Positions 1-11,162 of a DNA stretch of 64,000 bases are shown piece after piece (position 1 is the stretch's first letter; each line of letters begins with the position of its first letter). Origin of the DNA: Cercis canadensis (Eukaryota > Streptophyta > Magnoliopsida > Fabales > Fabaceae); NCBI GenBank assembly GCA_003255065.1, contig QAOA01007183.1, positions 143,130-207,129 on the forward strand, given 5' to 3'. The notes below the pieces were generated by a model. It was not told where the DNA came from. It was given only the letters and a program-made list of their open reading frames with translations, and did no database searches. The position numbers and the translations under genes were made by a program.

Positions 1-445
1 CTAGTTTAGAGAGTATATCTGCTATTTCATTGTTCTCTCTTGGAGTGTATGTCATTTCAAAGTAACTAAACTGGGCAATTAAGTTCTTGACTATGTTCAA
101 GTACCTCATCATCATCTCATCCTTAGCATTATAATCTCCTTTGACTTGACTCGTGACCAGTTGAGAGTCACTTAACACTTTTATGCTTTTTGCTCCCATT
201 TCCTTTGCCAACTGCAACCCTGCTATCAATGCTTCATATTCAGCTTGATTGTTCGAGTCTTTAAATTCAAATTTTAAAACTTGTTCCACTTCAAGACCGT
301 GAGGGCTTTCTAGTATGATTCTTGTTCCGCTTCCTTTAATGTTGGATGATCCATCAACATGGGTAACCCAAGTTGTATGCATTTCCATTACATCCTCTTC
401 AGAGGACTTAGTCATTTCTGCTACAAAATTTGCAAGGGCTTGGCT
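1..445 (-). pseudogene. second (archaeal-type) RNase H of the Tat element, runs off window
   Basis: On the minus strand from about 445 to 1 an open frame reads through VDGSSN, KDSNNQAEYEALIAGL, SDSQLVTSQVKGDY and PRENNEIADILS. These match the aRNH domain found downstream of the ordinary RNase H in Tat/Ogre elements. The D of VDGSS, the E of AEYEAL and the D of SDSQL are the expected acidic catalytic positions. The frame is open to the window edge. It is offset from the first RNase H frame, so there is an indel near 440. The domain identity is what places the element in Tat rather than Athila or Reina. Confidence 0.8.
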
Positions 446-1812
446 TTCATTGCTCCTCTTGGTTCAAGTTGTAATGCATATTCCGATAGTTCTACCGACC
501 ATGCCACCATTCGACCGGCTAGATCTGGTTTTTGTAACACTTGTTGAAGTGGGGCATCTGTTCGTACAATGACTTGGTGATTTTGAAAGTAAGGTCTTAG
601 CCGTTTTGAGGCGGTTAAGAGTGCAAAGGCTAACTTCTCAATTTTCTGATAGCGAGTTTCTGCTCCTTGCATAGTTTTACTTGTGTAGGATACTAGCCTT
701 TGGATTCCTTTATCTTCTTTGACTAAGACTGAACTTGTTGCTTGATTCGTTACAAAAATATAGATGTATAGAGGTTCTCCCGTAACAGGTTTAGATAACA
801 AAGGGGGTGTGGAGAGGTAATGCTTCAATTGATTAGAGGCATTTTGGCACTCTTCGTCCCAAGTAAAATTTTTAATTTGCTTTAAATGTTTAAAGAAGGG
901 TAAAGATTTATCAGCTGAACTGCTCATGAAACGGGCGAGGGCTGCGATCCTTCCAGCTAGTCTTTGGACGTCTTTCACAGACTTGGGTTATGGCATCTCT
1001 ATTATATCTCGACATTTTTTGGGGTTAGCCTCAATTCCTCTGTGGTTGATTATATATCCGAGGAACTTGCCTGCCTCTACTCTGAAGGCACATTTGTCTG
1101 GGTTAAGTCTCATGTTGTACTTCCTTAACTCCTGAAAAATTTCTTTTAAGTCGGTCTAATGATCACCTCCTTCTGCTGTTTTTGCCAACATGTCATCCAC
1201 ATAGACTTCCACATTTCTACCGATCTTTTGTTCGAACACCTTGTTCATCAGTCTCTGGTACGTAGCCCCAGCGTTTTTCAAGCCAAAAGGCATAACCTTG
1301 TAGCAGTAATTCCCGTCATCCGTGATAAACGCAGTTTTTTCTTCGTCATCTGGAGACATTTTGATATGATTGTAACCGGAGTAAGCATCCATAAAACTCA
1401 ACATTTTGTATCCTGATGCCCCATCTACTAGTTTGTCTATGTTGGGGAGAGGGTAAGAATCTCTAGGACACACTTTGTTAAGGTTAGTGAAATCTACACA
1501 CATTCTCCACTTCCCATTATGCTTCTTCACTAAGACAACGTTTGAAAGCCAAGTAGTGTATGTCACTTCTCTTATGAATCCTGCCTCCAACAACTTTTTT
1601 ACTTCCTCTTTTATTGCTTGTTGTCTTTCTAGTCCGGAAGTTCGCTTCTTCTGTGTCACTGGACGGGCATTCTGATAAATACCAAGTTTATGTGATATGA
1701 AGTTAGGATCTATCCCCGACATGTCTGCAGCTGACCAGGCAAATAAATCTGAAAACTCGGTGAGTAACTCGGTTAGTTCCTTTCTTGCTTCCTCTGTCAA
1801 CTGGCCCCCCAC
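421..1812 (-). pseudogene. reverse transcriptase and first RNase H of the Tat element
   Basis: RT spans 1812-1156. Visible landmarks are KWRMCVDFTNLNK, SFMDAYSGYNHI, the FGLKNAGATYQRLMN segment and the catalytic YVDDML box near 1190. A TAG ends that segment at 1156-1158, and the RT thumb continues in the gap. RNase H follows in the same frame (978-421), with FVTNQATSSVL, KLAFALLTASKRLRPYF and VRTDAPLQQVL. 1812 and 978 are in phase, so the damage between them is stops rather than a net frameshift. A frame change then occurs close to 440, before the second RNase H. Role in intact elements: RNA-templated DNA synthesis and removal of template RNA. Confidence 0.85.
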
Positions 1813-1814
1813 CT

Positions 1815-2732
1815 TTATTTTTTTATTTTTCCTAACTCAATTTCTACTTCCACCAAGGTCTGCTCCAGTTTTGGTCTTGTTTCTTTTAAATCTTCTCTCA
1901 CATCTAACTCAGTATACATAACATTGTGGGATATGTCTGCTTTTGATGTACATGCCTCATGTTCTTCAATTCTTAAACTAACATTATAACATTTTCTCAC
2001 TGCTTCTTGTTGGGCTCGGACCACACCCACCCGACCTTCTTTGGTGAGGAACTTTATTGTAAGGTGTGGTGTAGACACTATTGCTCTTGCTTCATTGAGT
2101 GCAGGTCTCCCGAGGAGTGCTGTATATGCTGACTCACAGTCTACTATCAGAAATTGAACAGATATGGAGACTGTGTCAAGAGATTGGCCTAAAGTTACCC
2201 ACAACTTAACATATCCCTTTTCATGCCCCCTCTTACCAGAGAATCTGATGAAAGTTCCCAGAAAGGATTGAATTTCCGAATCCGGAATTCCAAGGCCTTT
2301 AAATGTTTCATAGTACAGTATGTTGGTTGAACTCCCTTGATCGACCAGTACCTTGTGGACTTCCCAGTTAAAGATCATTGCCATGATTACCATAGGGTCA
2401 TCATGGTTTCGTTGAATACCCTGATAGTCTTCTCTGCCAAAGCTAATAATGGGTTCTCTTATTGGGTCTGCCACATTCATTACCGCCCTTCTGTACCTTT
2501 TTCTAGATGAAGAGGTGGGTCCTCCTCTAGCAAATCCTTCTGCTATTATGGTTATAACATCTGTTACCGGGTGTGGTTCTTCTCTTTGTTGCCTTTGAGG
2601 TAGAGGGTGTATTCGGCCATGTTGAGCTTGTTGTGGTGATCTTCTTCTTATCGGGGAGCGGCTCTTTTCTTTTCCCCTAGTTTGATTTCCTTGATTCCTT
2701 CCTTCATACTGTTTCTTCGGACCTCCAGCCAT
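1815..2732 (-). pseudogene. aspartic protease region of the Tat element
   Basis: This 305-residue stretch begins with a basic gag tail and contains a retropepsin-like fold around 2380-2000. The active-site region reads VLVDQGSSTN, the plant-gypsy form of the D-x-G-S/T motif, and ALLGRPALN is the conserved distal protease motif. It is in the same frame as gag and in a different frame from the downstream RT, with a stop three bases before the RT segment opens. In intact elements the enzyme cleaves the Gag-Pol polyprotein. The -1 or +1 relation to RT could be a normal programmed arrangement or a decay mutation; one copy cannot decide. Confidence 0.78.
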
Positions 2733-4070
2733 AAATCTAGCTAGCTTGCCTCTTCTTATTAACTATTCCATCTCATCCTTTAGATCAACACAATCATTAG
2801 TGAGGTGGCCGAATTCTCTATGATACGCATAATACTTGTAATTAGTTGAACTTGGATGTTGAAACTTTTGTTAAGGCTTGGGCGGGTTGAGCAGGTCTGT
2901 CTGATAGATTGCGCCTAATATTGTTCCCCTACTTTGATTTAGGGGAGTATAATTTCGGTATTTTCCTGGTGGTGGGCCTCGTTGTTCCCCTCCTCTTCTT
3001 CTTTCATATTTTCTTCCATATGGCCCTCCTTGATCCTTTCGAGAATCCTGTTGTGGGGTTTCATTTTTTCTTTTAGCAGCATTTATCTCTTCCATCCTGA
3101 TGTACTTGTCTGCTCTAGTTATTAAGTCATCCAGATTAAGAGGAGGTTTCTTAGCCAAAGAAGCAGTAAATTCATTGGTTCGTAGTCCGGCTATTATAGT
3201 GTGGATAGCAACATCTCCACTTAAATTTTTTATCTAGATTGACTCCTTGGTAAATCTGGTCAAGTAGTCTTTGAGTGGTTCACTGGTCCCTTGCTTAAGA
3301 TTTATAAGGGATGTAGAGGTTTTGAGATGGGAACGACTGGTTGAGAAATAGGCTAAGAATTGGGAGGAAAGATCACTAAAACTGTTTATGAGTCCTGGCT
3401 TGAGGGAAGAGAACCACAAAAGTGCTGCATTTTTTAATGTGCCAGGAAACACTCTGCACATAATCGGGTCTGGGGCGTCCATGAGTAACATAGCCGATCG
3501 GAACAAAGTCAAGTGCTCTTGGGGATCCATGGTACCATCATATGCCTCAAGCTGCGTTGGTGGACAAAAATTATTGGGTATTGGAGTGCTTATTATGTGT
3601 ATGGCGAACAGGTGTGATCCATCCCCTAAGGCGTAAGGAATAACAGGTTGATGATTTGGTGGGTAGCCTTGGGCGTAGCTTGTGCCAGGCTGAGATGGGT
3701 GAGGTATATCGTTAAAAGGATCATATTATGTGTAGCTAGCTTGAGGTGTATAGAGAGATGGATGTGGGTAGATCAGTGGGTGAGGGAACCAATGTGGGTA
3801 AGGTTAAGGTGGTCTCTGGTAAAAGTGGTTTGTTGGGTGATGAAAAAGAGATGGGGTAGAGGCTGTTTCTGTCTTGGTGGATTGGGTAGGCACCCTTCTT
3901 CGGTGTTGCCGCTCATGTCTTAAGGCTCCTTCAAGGTGGAGAATACGTTCTCGTAGTTGTTGAGGAGTAGTATCTTCCTGGTTGTTATTGCTCTCCTATG
4001 GGGTGGGACTACGTTGTAGTTGACCACCTAGTGGAAAAGGCACATAGGTGTTGTTTCGGGTATTTACCAT
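2733..4070 (-). pseudogene. gag of the Tat element (degenerate)
   Basis: The start is the ATG at 4070-4068, about 30 bases inside the primer site. The first residues are MVNTRNNTY, followed by a charged segment containing QLRERILHLEGALRHERQ (near 3960-3890). The retrotransposon gag core (DPQEHLTLF ... WFSSLKPG ... FSTSRS) lies at 3530-3234 and a basic Arg/Lys/Gly-rich region at 3158-2871. A knuckle-like segment with EFGHLTNDC lies around 2820-2790. The reading frame stays constant from 3530 to 1815 but is broken by stops, including TAG in the N-terminal part, a stop at about 3233 and a TAG just upstream of 2732. At least one is explained by CAG to TAG. Function in intact relatives: capsid/nucleocapsid of the virus-like particle. 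Confidence 0.75.
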
Positions 4071-4099
4071 GATGAAAAAAATGTGGGATGTAAATCGAT

Positions 4100-4116
4100 C
4101 CCCACAGACGGCGCCA
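4100..4116 (-). other. primer-binding site of the Tat element
   Basis: Minus-strand TGGCGCCGTCTGTGGGG lies just inside the LTR end. This motif is the usual sequence at this position in plant Tat-type gypsy elements and pairs with the 3' end of a cellular tRNA to start minus-strand cDNA. Confidence 0.6.
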
Positions 4117-4118
4117 AT

Positions 4119-4759
4119 TGTTGATGCCAGAAATGTCTGGACCGGATGTACCTGCAATAAGCCAAGGTCGGCAGTGGGCCGAGGAAGGCTCTCCGATGCT
4201 TAAGTTAGAATATGTATGTGATAAGAGAAATAATCCGGTCTAGGTACAATTCTGATCAGCTTACCTGGTAGACTGCACTCTGCGCGTATTTATAATAGTT
4301 GCAGAGCTGAACTGGTGGCGCCTTGTCGTGCTGAAGGTGCGGCGCATTGTCGACTAGCTAGTGGGCTTGGAGTCCGACTAGCTTTGGGCCAGTCTTCATC
4401 ACTAGCAACCAAGAGGTCAATGAATTTCCTGATCTTTGATGTTCTTCTAGGTTATCTAATCAACAAGGCCTCGTCGATGAGCATGAAGAGCACCCAAAGA
4501 AAAGTGTGAAGAAATCAAGTAACTTTGGTAATTGTTTGGGTGATTCTGAGATTTTGACTCCTGAGCCAAAAATAAACACAACGCAATAGAAAAAATGAGG
4601 TGAGGAACTGAACAAGTTGTGGAAGGGTGGACAAAGGAACAAGAAGTGACATTACAAAGAGCATGTGATGATGCAAAGTCGACCCCCATTTCTAGAATAA
4701 TATATCTAAATTGGCAAGTGCTGTATGGTCTAACTATGTGAACTTTACAGCCCATGACA
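4119..4759 (-). repeat. 5' LTR of the Tat element (probable limits)
   Basis: The inner end is well placed. Plus-strand TGTTGATGCC starts at 4119, three bases from the primer site, so the minus-strand LTR ends in ...CAACA. The outer end is inferred: plus-strand ...CCCATGACA at 4759 would make the LTR begin TGTCATGG on the minus strand, and the next base begins the unrelated CACTACC block. The partner LTR is outside the window, so the outer limit and target duplication cannot be confirmed. The element's RNA is expected to start inside this LTR, just downstream of the TATA box at 4281-4294. Confidence 0.55.
4281..4294 (-). promoter_or_regulatory. TATA box of the Tat LTR promoter
   Basis: Reading the minus strand gives ATTATAAATACGCG, a good plant TATA box. 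It is about 165 bases upstream of the LTR's inner end and directed toward gag, the expected position for the U3/R boundary of the LTR. No transcript evidence is available. Confidence 0.5.
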
Positions 4760-5215
4760 CACTACCAAACAACTCAATTTTTCTCACGGAACAAATTTGT
4801 GAGAAATGAGTGAAAATTCTGTGAGAAACGTTTTTCTCACATACTTTCTCACGGAGGTTCCTTTGTGAGAAAAAGTGACGTAACAAACTCAATTTCTCAC
4901 GCAAAGTATAGTCCATGAGAACTTTCTCAAGGAATATATTTGTGAGAAAAGAGAAATGTTCCGTGACAAATTCCTGTGAAGTCTCATGACAAGCTCGTGG
5001 TTTGTCTCATAGAACAATATCCGTGAGAAATATTTCTCACGGATACTGTTCAAGAGAAAAACCGTGAGAAGTTACAAAAATTAATTTTTTATTTTAATTT
5101 TCTCACGGACTTGTCCATGAGAAATTCCGTGAGAAATCCTCTAAAACCCCGTTTCCTACAAACCCTAAGGTAATGACCTCAGTAGAACTCAACTATCAAG
5201 TTGTTTGGTCAAGAT
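4760..5215. repeat. Palindrome-rich block, possible small CACTA derivative
   Basis: The block opens with CACTACCAAACAACTC, a CACTA-type terminus. Up to about 5150 it holds six TTCTCAC and seven GTGAGAA copies, mostly as TTCTCACGGA / TCCGTGAGAA, so the whole block can fold on itself. Arrays of short motifs in both orientations are typical of CACTA subterminal regions. A partly matching inverted end, AAGTTGTTTGGT, lies at about 5199-5210, but its last bases do not give the expected GTAGTG. No transposase is present. The element may be a deletion derivative with a damaged 3' end, or only one CACTA end. Confidence 0.4.
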
Positions 5216-5490
5216 TATATATCTTGTCCATGTTGAAACCCATTATCTTTTCTCTATATATTTCAAGTGATATTCTCATATGTATATGTTGCTTTGTTTA
5301 ACAAAAGTCTCTATATAGCCTTTTCCTAAAATTTATTTATTTTCATCAAAATCATATAATCTAAACATCTAAACTATTCATCCTCTAACATTGAAATTCT
5401 AATTCAAACCATTAAATCTTTTATCAGTTTTGCACTATAATAAACAACTTATAGAAGTATAAAATAATCATTGTCATAACATACCCGGAT
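5216..5490. other. AT-rich spacer, no feature seen
   Basis: This is AT-rich sequence between the palindrome block and the next LTR. No ORF, terminal repeat or RNA gene is recognisable. The last five bases, CGGAT, would be one side of the Ogre-fragment target duplication if the LTR starts at 5491. Confidence 0.5.
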
Positions 5491-8029
5491 TGCTATAACG
5501 CGAATGACTAAAATAAAAGGAGATCTAGTTTTCGAAAAGAAAACTCTGGAGTCGCCACCAATTGTATTAAAAATCGGGGAACAATTGGAAAACCCATTTT
5601 ATTTTCAAAACTAGGTCTATGAACCAGAGAAGATTCAAGAGTCTAGTTGTGTATAGGGAAGGCGTTAGACACACTATATCACCCGCCTAAAAGACGGTTA
5701 CCTAAAATTAATGGTGCAAATTAAATTATGGCCTAATTGTATTTATTTTATCCCTAAAAGAAAAATGAGTGATTATTCACAATGGGACTTGATTCGTCAC
5801 CCTCGAATACCTACGTACTCTAATTAGGGATCAAAGTTTGCATAGTTCGCAATGATTCAAAAGAAATTTTTATTTTCGAAAATAAAATTAAAAGAAATTC
5901 AAAATTTTCATGTTAAAATTATGCNGTGTATAGGGAAGGCGTTAGACACACTATATCACCCGCCTAAAAGACGGTTACCTAAAATTAATGGTGCAAATTA
6001 AATTATGGCCTAATTGTATTTATTTTATCCCTAAAAGAAAAATGAGTGATTATTCACAATGGGACTTGATTCGTCACCCTCGAATACCTACGTACTCTAA
6101 TTAGGGATCAAAGTTTGCATAGTTCGCAATGATTCAAAAGAAATTTTTATTTTCGAAAATAAAATTAAAAGAAATTCAAAATTTTCATGTTAAAATTATG
6201 CTATGCATGAACCTAGTCGCGTCCTAATCCTTCCATTTTGTTCCCACGCTTCTTGGTTTTCAAAGTGACGCTTATCCTCACCTCGAGCTGATAGGAGAGT
6301 CACCCCTATGGGGGTAAGTTAGTCATATCCCTCCCTTGACAAGTAAAGGGCTTATGGATGCTATTCGCACAATTTAAACTAAATTAATGTAAAAAATGCA
6401 TGATAAAAAAAATTGAATTTACTTCTAATTTTATTTTAATCAAACCATTTAAACAAAGAGAGAAAAAAAAATAATGAATAAATAAATAAATAAAAATAAA
6501 AAATAAAAAATAAAATAAATGATAAATAATAAAATAAATAAATGAATACAAAAATAAATAACTTATCCAAAAGAAATGAAAACCTAACCCAAAAGAAATA
6601 AAGACCCAACATAAATAAGTAAAGAAATAAAATAACACATACTAATGGGCTAACCCAACTTGGACCCAACCTAAAATAAAAAAAACAAGACAAATATCAG
6701 CCCACAAAAGACAAATAAACACAACCAAGCCCAAGAAACTAATAAGCCCAGAAACGAAATGGACTCAATAACTAAATAAAACAGCCTATGCAAATGTAAG
6801 AGCATAGACAAACACATTTTGTGGGTCTGGTCCAGCAAAGAAAAAACAAATTTAAACAAGTAAGGCTTATTCCAATAATAAGAACACCAAGCAGCCAAGA
6901 CAAAAGTAAAGCAAAATCATGGAAGATAAACATAAACTAGCCTAAAAAACATTAACTAAACAAAAGACACAAGCCCAACCCAAACGAAAAAGATTGGATC
7001 AACAATGAAGGGCATAATAACCCAAGCTAAAATGTCATTTAATATAACAAAATAATGAAATAAAATGAAATAAAGGATATATACAAAAAGTTAAAAAAAA
7101 AAGCTCCTGGGGACACAAGTGGCTCACGAGGGAGAACCCCAAGGGAGGCATTTTCTCTTTCTCCCCCTCCCAACTTTGGACCCATGGTGAAATCAAACTA
7201 ACTCTCCCATTTGAAACAATTCTAAGGTAGGATTTTCACTCTTTTTCCTTCAACATCTGTAATTTCCTTTCTCTCCTAATTTCTATATCCTCTTAAACTT
7301 GATTTTCCTATATGCTTCTCTCACTAAAATTTGATTCTCTCTTTAGAAAGGGAGGAGATTAGAGAACCCATGGTGCCAACATCCCCTTTTCACTCCCATT
7401 GTGATTCTTATTATCGAGTTTGTTGCATAATCTTAGAGGAAATTCTAGGTTTTACCTTCTTTTCAACTTAAAATAATGGATTTAGGAGATGAGTTTGGGG
7501 GAACCACCATTGACACTCGAGGCACTTTAGCTTCCCACTTGCTGTATATAGTGCAATAAGATGAGAATTTGGCATAAAAAATGAGATAGCTATTGATACC
7601 TGTGCTGCTGAAAATTCTGAGTTTTCTTGCTTCTTATGGTCTCTGTTTATGGTCTCTGTTTTAGGTCTCTCTCTCTCTATCTCTATGCTCTCTGTTTTTC
7701 TATTATTGCTTTTTTCTCTGTTGCTATTCTTCCCTCTCGGTTCTCTCTATTCCCCCCCTTTGTGCACTGTTGGTCTCCCCTTTTATATTGCTAATTTTCA
7801 CCCCCACGTCTCCCTCTATCAGCTCACGTCTCCTTATCTATTTCTAACTCTTCTGCCCCATCTCCCTCTCTTTGCTAACTGCTCTGCCCTCCTCTCTCAC
7901 GTCTCTAACTTAAATTGCCCATGCACTTGCACCCATTCATGTTTCTTTTATTCTTGCTTCTAACTACTGTATTATTTTGTTTTGTTATTATTATTATTTG
8001 TTTTATTTCGACGAAAATGAGTGTTCACA
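5491..8029 (-). repeat. 3' LTR of an Ogre/Tat-type element
   Basis: The plus strand runs from TGCTATAACGCG to ...GTGTTCACA, so the minus-strand LTR begins TGTGAACACT. Immediately upstream of that (8030-8044) is AGAAGGGCAAACTG on the minus strand, a plausible polypurine tract. The motif GGAGTCGCCACCAA, followed by GGGAAGGCGTTAGACAC and ACGGTTACC, also occurs in the LTR at 12052 and its copy at 48422, so these are related families. Positions 6400-6620 are almost pure A/T on the plus strand and 7640-7960 are CT-rich; neither codes for anything recognised. The true length is about 277 bases shorter because of the duplication joined at the N at 5925. Confidence 0.62.
5649..6201. repeat. Duplicated 276-bp segment around N5925 (assembly overlap)
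   Basis: 5649-5924 and 5926-6201 are the same 276 bases, with no difference noticed by eye, separated by one N. Best read as two overlapping contig ends joined without merging, not a biological tandem repeat. Confidence 0.9.
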
Positions 8030-8189
8030 GTTTGCCCTTCTTTACATGTTTCCTATTAGAATAATGTGTGAAGCTCTTGCTTATTACGTTTTTTTGTATA
8101 AGGGACATGTAAAGATAAAAGACATGTATTTCGTCCAATACTCAAGGAAGAGGTTGGAAAGTCAAAACAAAATGACGTAAATTACGATT

Positions 8190-8935
8190 GCGAAAACATG
8201 ATGACAGGAGAATGTAATATCGAGAAATGAGAATGACATGAAATCATAATGACACAACATGTAATAACAGGAAAATTAATGGTACAAAATGTAACGGCAA
8301 AGAAATTAATGACATGTAATGACGAGAAGATTAATGGCATGAAAGGTAATAACTGAGAAATTAACGACATGAAATATAATGGCAAAAAGATTAATGATAT
8401 AGAATGTAATTATTGAAAAATCAATGACATAAAATGTAATGGCAGAAAAATTAATGACATGAAATGTAATTATTGAGAAATCAATGGCATAAAATGTAAT
8501 GGCGAGAAAATTAATGGCATAAAACATAATGGCAGAGAAATTAATGGCATGAACTATAATGACGAGAAAATTAATGACATGAAATTTAACGAAAGAAAAT
8601 TAATGACATTAAATGTAATGACAAAAATATTAATGGCAGAAAAATTAATAACATGAAATTGACGGTTGAGAAATCAATGACATAAAATGTAATGACAAGA
8701 AATTAATGGCACAAAACATAATGGTAAAGAAATTAATGGCATGAAATGTAATGGCGAAAAAAATTAATGACAAGAAATGTAATGGCGAGATAATTAATAG
8801 CCTGAAATGTAATTACTGAAAAATTATCGGCATAAAATGTAATGGCAAGAAAAATTAATGGCATAAAATTTAATGGCAAATAAATTAATGATATGAAATG
8901 CAATAACAAGAAAATTAATGGCTGGAAAGTGTAAG
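8190..8935. repeat. 30-bp minisatellite in the Ogre 3' region
   Basis: About 25 degenerate copies of a roughly 30-base unit of the form ATGTAATGGCGAGAAAATTA + ATGACATGAA alternate ATGGC/ATGAC and CATGAAA/CATAAAA variants. Because the unit is a multiple of three, the minus strand stays open and gives false proteins with a 10-residue Ile/Phe-rich period. The array lies between the integrase fragment and the LTR, where Ogre/Tat elements often carry tandem repeats in their 3' untranslated region. Confidence 0.85.
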
Positions 8936-9889
8936 AAATATACCCTATGACATTAAGATGAGTCATCATTGATCCCTTGCAAAGAAAGTGGTTCAATCAA
9001 AATTTATCTTTCAAAAATCGAATCGCTCATGCGTGTCTTTTCTCATTAGAAACTGGACTTCTGTCTCTGTCAAATAATTTCTCTTTATTCCTCAGACGAT
9101 GAAGTCATACTCATTTCTAACTATAAGCATCCAAGAAAACTTCTAATAGATCTTAAGTCTTGCTTTGATTTAGAAGATAATATTCTGAAATTTGAAAACC
9201 ATGTCAATGTGGCCTACTTTAAATAAATAAATGAATATGCCATATAAATGATCCACTCACATTTTATTCAAAATCATAACTCAATAATTTATCATGGAGA
9301 GTATGCACAACTGAAAGAAGTAAATTCAATGAATTAACCTCTTTTATTTCAACTAAGAAAGAAAGTGTACAAACATTACAGGATTGAAAACTCAAAGAGA
9401 TGCTCATCAGAATAAAAATTTGCCCCAATATGGGGTTTTGGTGAAATTGGACTTGCCCTACCTAGTAGGTGCCTACGTATCCTCAAAGAGGAATCAAAAC
9501 CTACGTAGTTCGAGATGAAAAATTCAAAAGTCACATAGAATAGATGATTTTGCCCTAGTTGTAGCTCTATGATATCCAACTTTATTGATTCTCATATTAC
9601 CTTGGATTAGACTTCTAATTGACTGAGACACTATTTATCCTTCTAATGTTGAAATGCATAACTCTTACTTTCTTATATGCTGAGTTTCTTCCCTTATCTC
9701 AAACAACCTTTCCATTCTCGGTCAATTCTTTCATTCTTACACAAACACTCTTGCAAGCTCAAACTCGCATCTAGATTGCCTTTTCAGGTTTTCAATCTAG
9801 TAAATTTAACTTGCATGCCCTAACTTTTGCCTAAATTGTTTTTTCAGGTTTTCAATCTAGCGGGCTTTTTTTATTTTTATTTTTATTTT
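8936..9889 (-). other. 3' untranslated region of the Ogre/Tat fragment
   Basis: No conserved coding domain is seen. On the minus strand 9579-9376 is open for 67 codons, but nothing in it was recognised. The segment lies between the integrase C terminus and the minisatellite and is assigned to the element by position. Confidence 0.5.
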
Positions 9890-10573
9890 TTACGAGCAGT
9901 ATTTTCTGGCTGCATCAGAATTTATCGGCTTAGCTAGCTCTTTCCCTTCCATATCTGTGAGAATCAAAGCACCTCCGGATAATGCTTGTTTGACAATGTA
10001 TGGGCCTTGATGAGTTGGGCCTATTTTTTCCGTGCATCTTTTTGATGATGCAAGATTTTTCTCAACACTAGATCTCCCAGTTGAAACTCTCAAAGTCGAA
10101 CCTTTTTATTGAATGCTCTGGCCATTCTTTGTTGATACAATTGTCCATGATAAATTGCAACTAATATTTTCTCTTCAATTATATTCAGCTGCTCATATCT
10201 GACCTGTGCCCATTTTGATTTCTTCTAGATCAATTTCCATCAAGACTCAGAGAGAGGGGATCTCTACCTCTATAGGAGTAACAGCTTCCATACCATATAC
10301 TAGAGAATATGGCGTTGCCCCAGTCGACGATCGAACTGCTATGCGGTAAGAATGCAAGGCATAGGGAAGCATTTTATGCCAATCTTTGTTTGCAGCTTCT
10401 ACTACTCCATTCATCTGAGGCCTATATGGTGAGGAATTATGATGCTTGATTGCAAATTGTTTGCACAACTTTTGTACATCTACGCCATTCAAATTCAAAC
10501 CATTATTAGTGATGATTTTCTTTGGTTGTCCATATCGACAAATGATATTCGTTTCCAAAAATCTGTCTACTAT
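9890..10573 (-). pseudogene. integrase fragment of the Ogre/Tat element
   Basis: Two minus-strand pieces are visible. 10573-10247 carries the end of the integrase core: IICRYGQPKKIITNNG, HHNSSPYRPQMNGVVEAANK with the catalytic Glu, then DWHKMLPYALHSYR and ATPYSLVYGMEAV. 10093-9890 carries the C-terminal domain with GPYIVKQALSGGALIL. The second catalytic Asp has become Asn (ITNNG, normally ITDNG/SDNG), and about 150 bases between the pieces are out of frame. The N-terminal zinc finger and first Asp are absent because repeat R1 starts at 10574. In a live element this enzyme joins cDNA to the chromosome; this copy is inactive. Confidence 0.85.
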
Positions 10574-11162
10574 CTACACTTCATGGAAGGAATCCATCCA
10601 TCTATCTCTGTCTAAATGTACGTAAAGAAAAAATATAAAATATATATTTTAACTCATCTTTAAATAGTTACATATTGAAAAAATAAGTATGACCTAAAAC
10701 ATTATTTGATCATACATAAGTTAAAGAATACAATAGATTATAACATAAAGCAAACTACCTCAAACCACGGCTAAACACAAATTAGGAAATAGGACAGATA
10801 TGTAATATATAATATGCACTGTCCATGAGTTAAANAGTGATGATTTTCTTTGGTTGTCCATATCGACAAATGATATTCGTTTCCAAAAATCTGGCTACTA
10901 TCTACACTTCATGGAAGGAATCCATCCATCTATCTCTGTCTAAATGTACGTGAAGAAAAAATATAAAATATATATTTTAACTCATCTTTAAATAGTTACA
11001 TATTGAAAAAATAAGTATGACCTAAAACATTATTTGATCATACATAAGTTAAAGAATACAATAGTTTATAACATAAAGCAAACTACCTCAAACCACGGCT
11101 AAACACAAATTAGGAAATAGGACAGATATGTAATATATAATATGCACTGTCCATAAGTTAAA
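10508..11162. repeat. Duplicated 327-bp segment around N10835 (assembly overlap)
   Basis: 10508-10834 and 10836-11162 are the same segment with about four single-base differences. The second copy re-enters integrase coding sequence for about 65 bases. Unmerged contig ends, probably from two haplotypes or noisy reads, explain it. Confidence 0.88.

Larger units (their letters stand above)
1..4759 (-). mobile_element. Ty3/gypsy LTR retrotransposon, Tat lineage, 5' half
   Basis: Read on the minus strand the order is LTR (4759-4119), primer-binding region (about 4116-4100), gag from an ATG at 4070, protease, reverse transcriptase with YVDDML, RNase H, then a second RNase H running off the window at base 1. 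Two RNase H modules in tandem are the hallmark of the Tat/Ogre clade of plant gypsy elements, and the primer-site sequence TGGCGCCGTCTGTGGGG is the usual one for this clade. Integrase and the other LTR would lie outside the window. Gag and pol carry several in-frame stops, so this copy is dead. It is distinct from the integrase fragment at 9890-10573, which sits beyond another LTR. Confidence 0.88.

Noticed and set aside
1159..1921. Plus-strand ORFs across the Tat element
   Set aside because: Shadows of the minus-strand RT and protease frames.
6384..6898. Hydrophobic minus-strand ORFs
   Set aside because: Reverse of an A/T-only tract and of AAT/AAC-rich LTR sequence; low complexity, no start context or homology.
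8306..8996. Minus-strand ORFs with a 10-residue repeated Ile/Phe motif
   Set aside because: They are the translation of the 30-bp minisatellite; open frames follow automatically from the unit length.
9890..10573. Integrase as the missing 3' part of the Tat element at 1-4759
   Set aside because: Both are minus-strand, but pol of the first element runs leftwards out of the window; this integrase lies upstream of its LTR beyond other repeats, so it belongs to another element.
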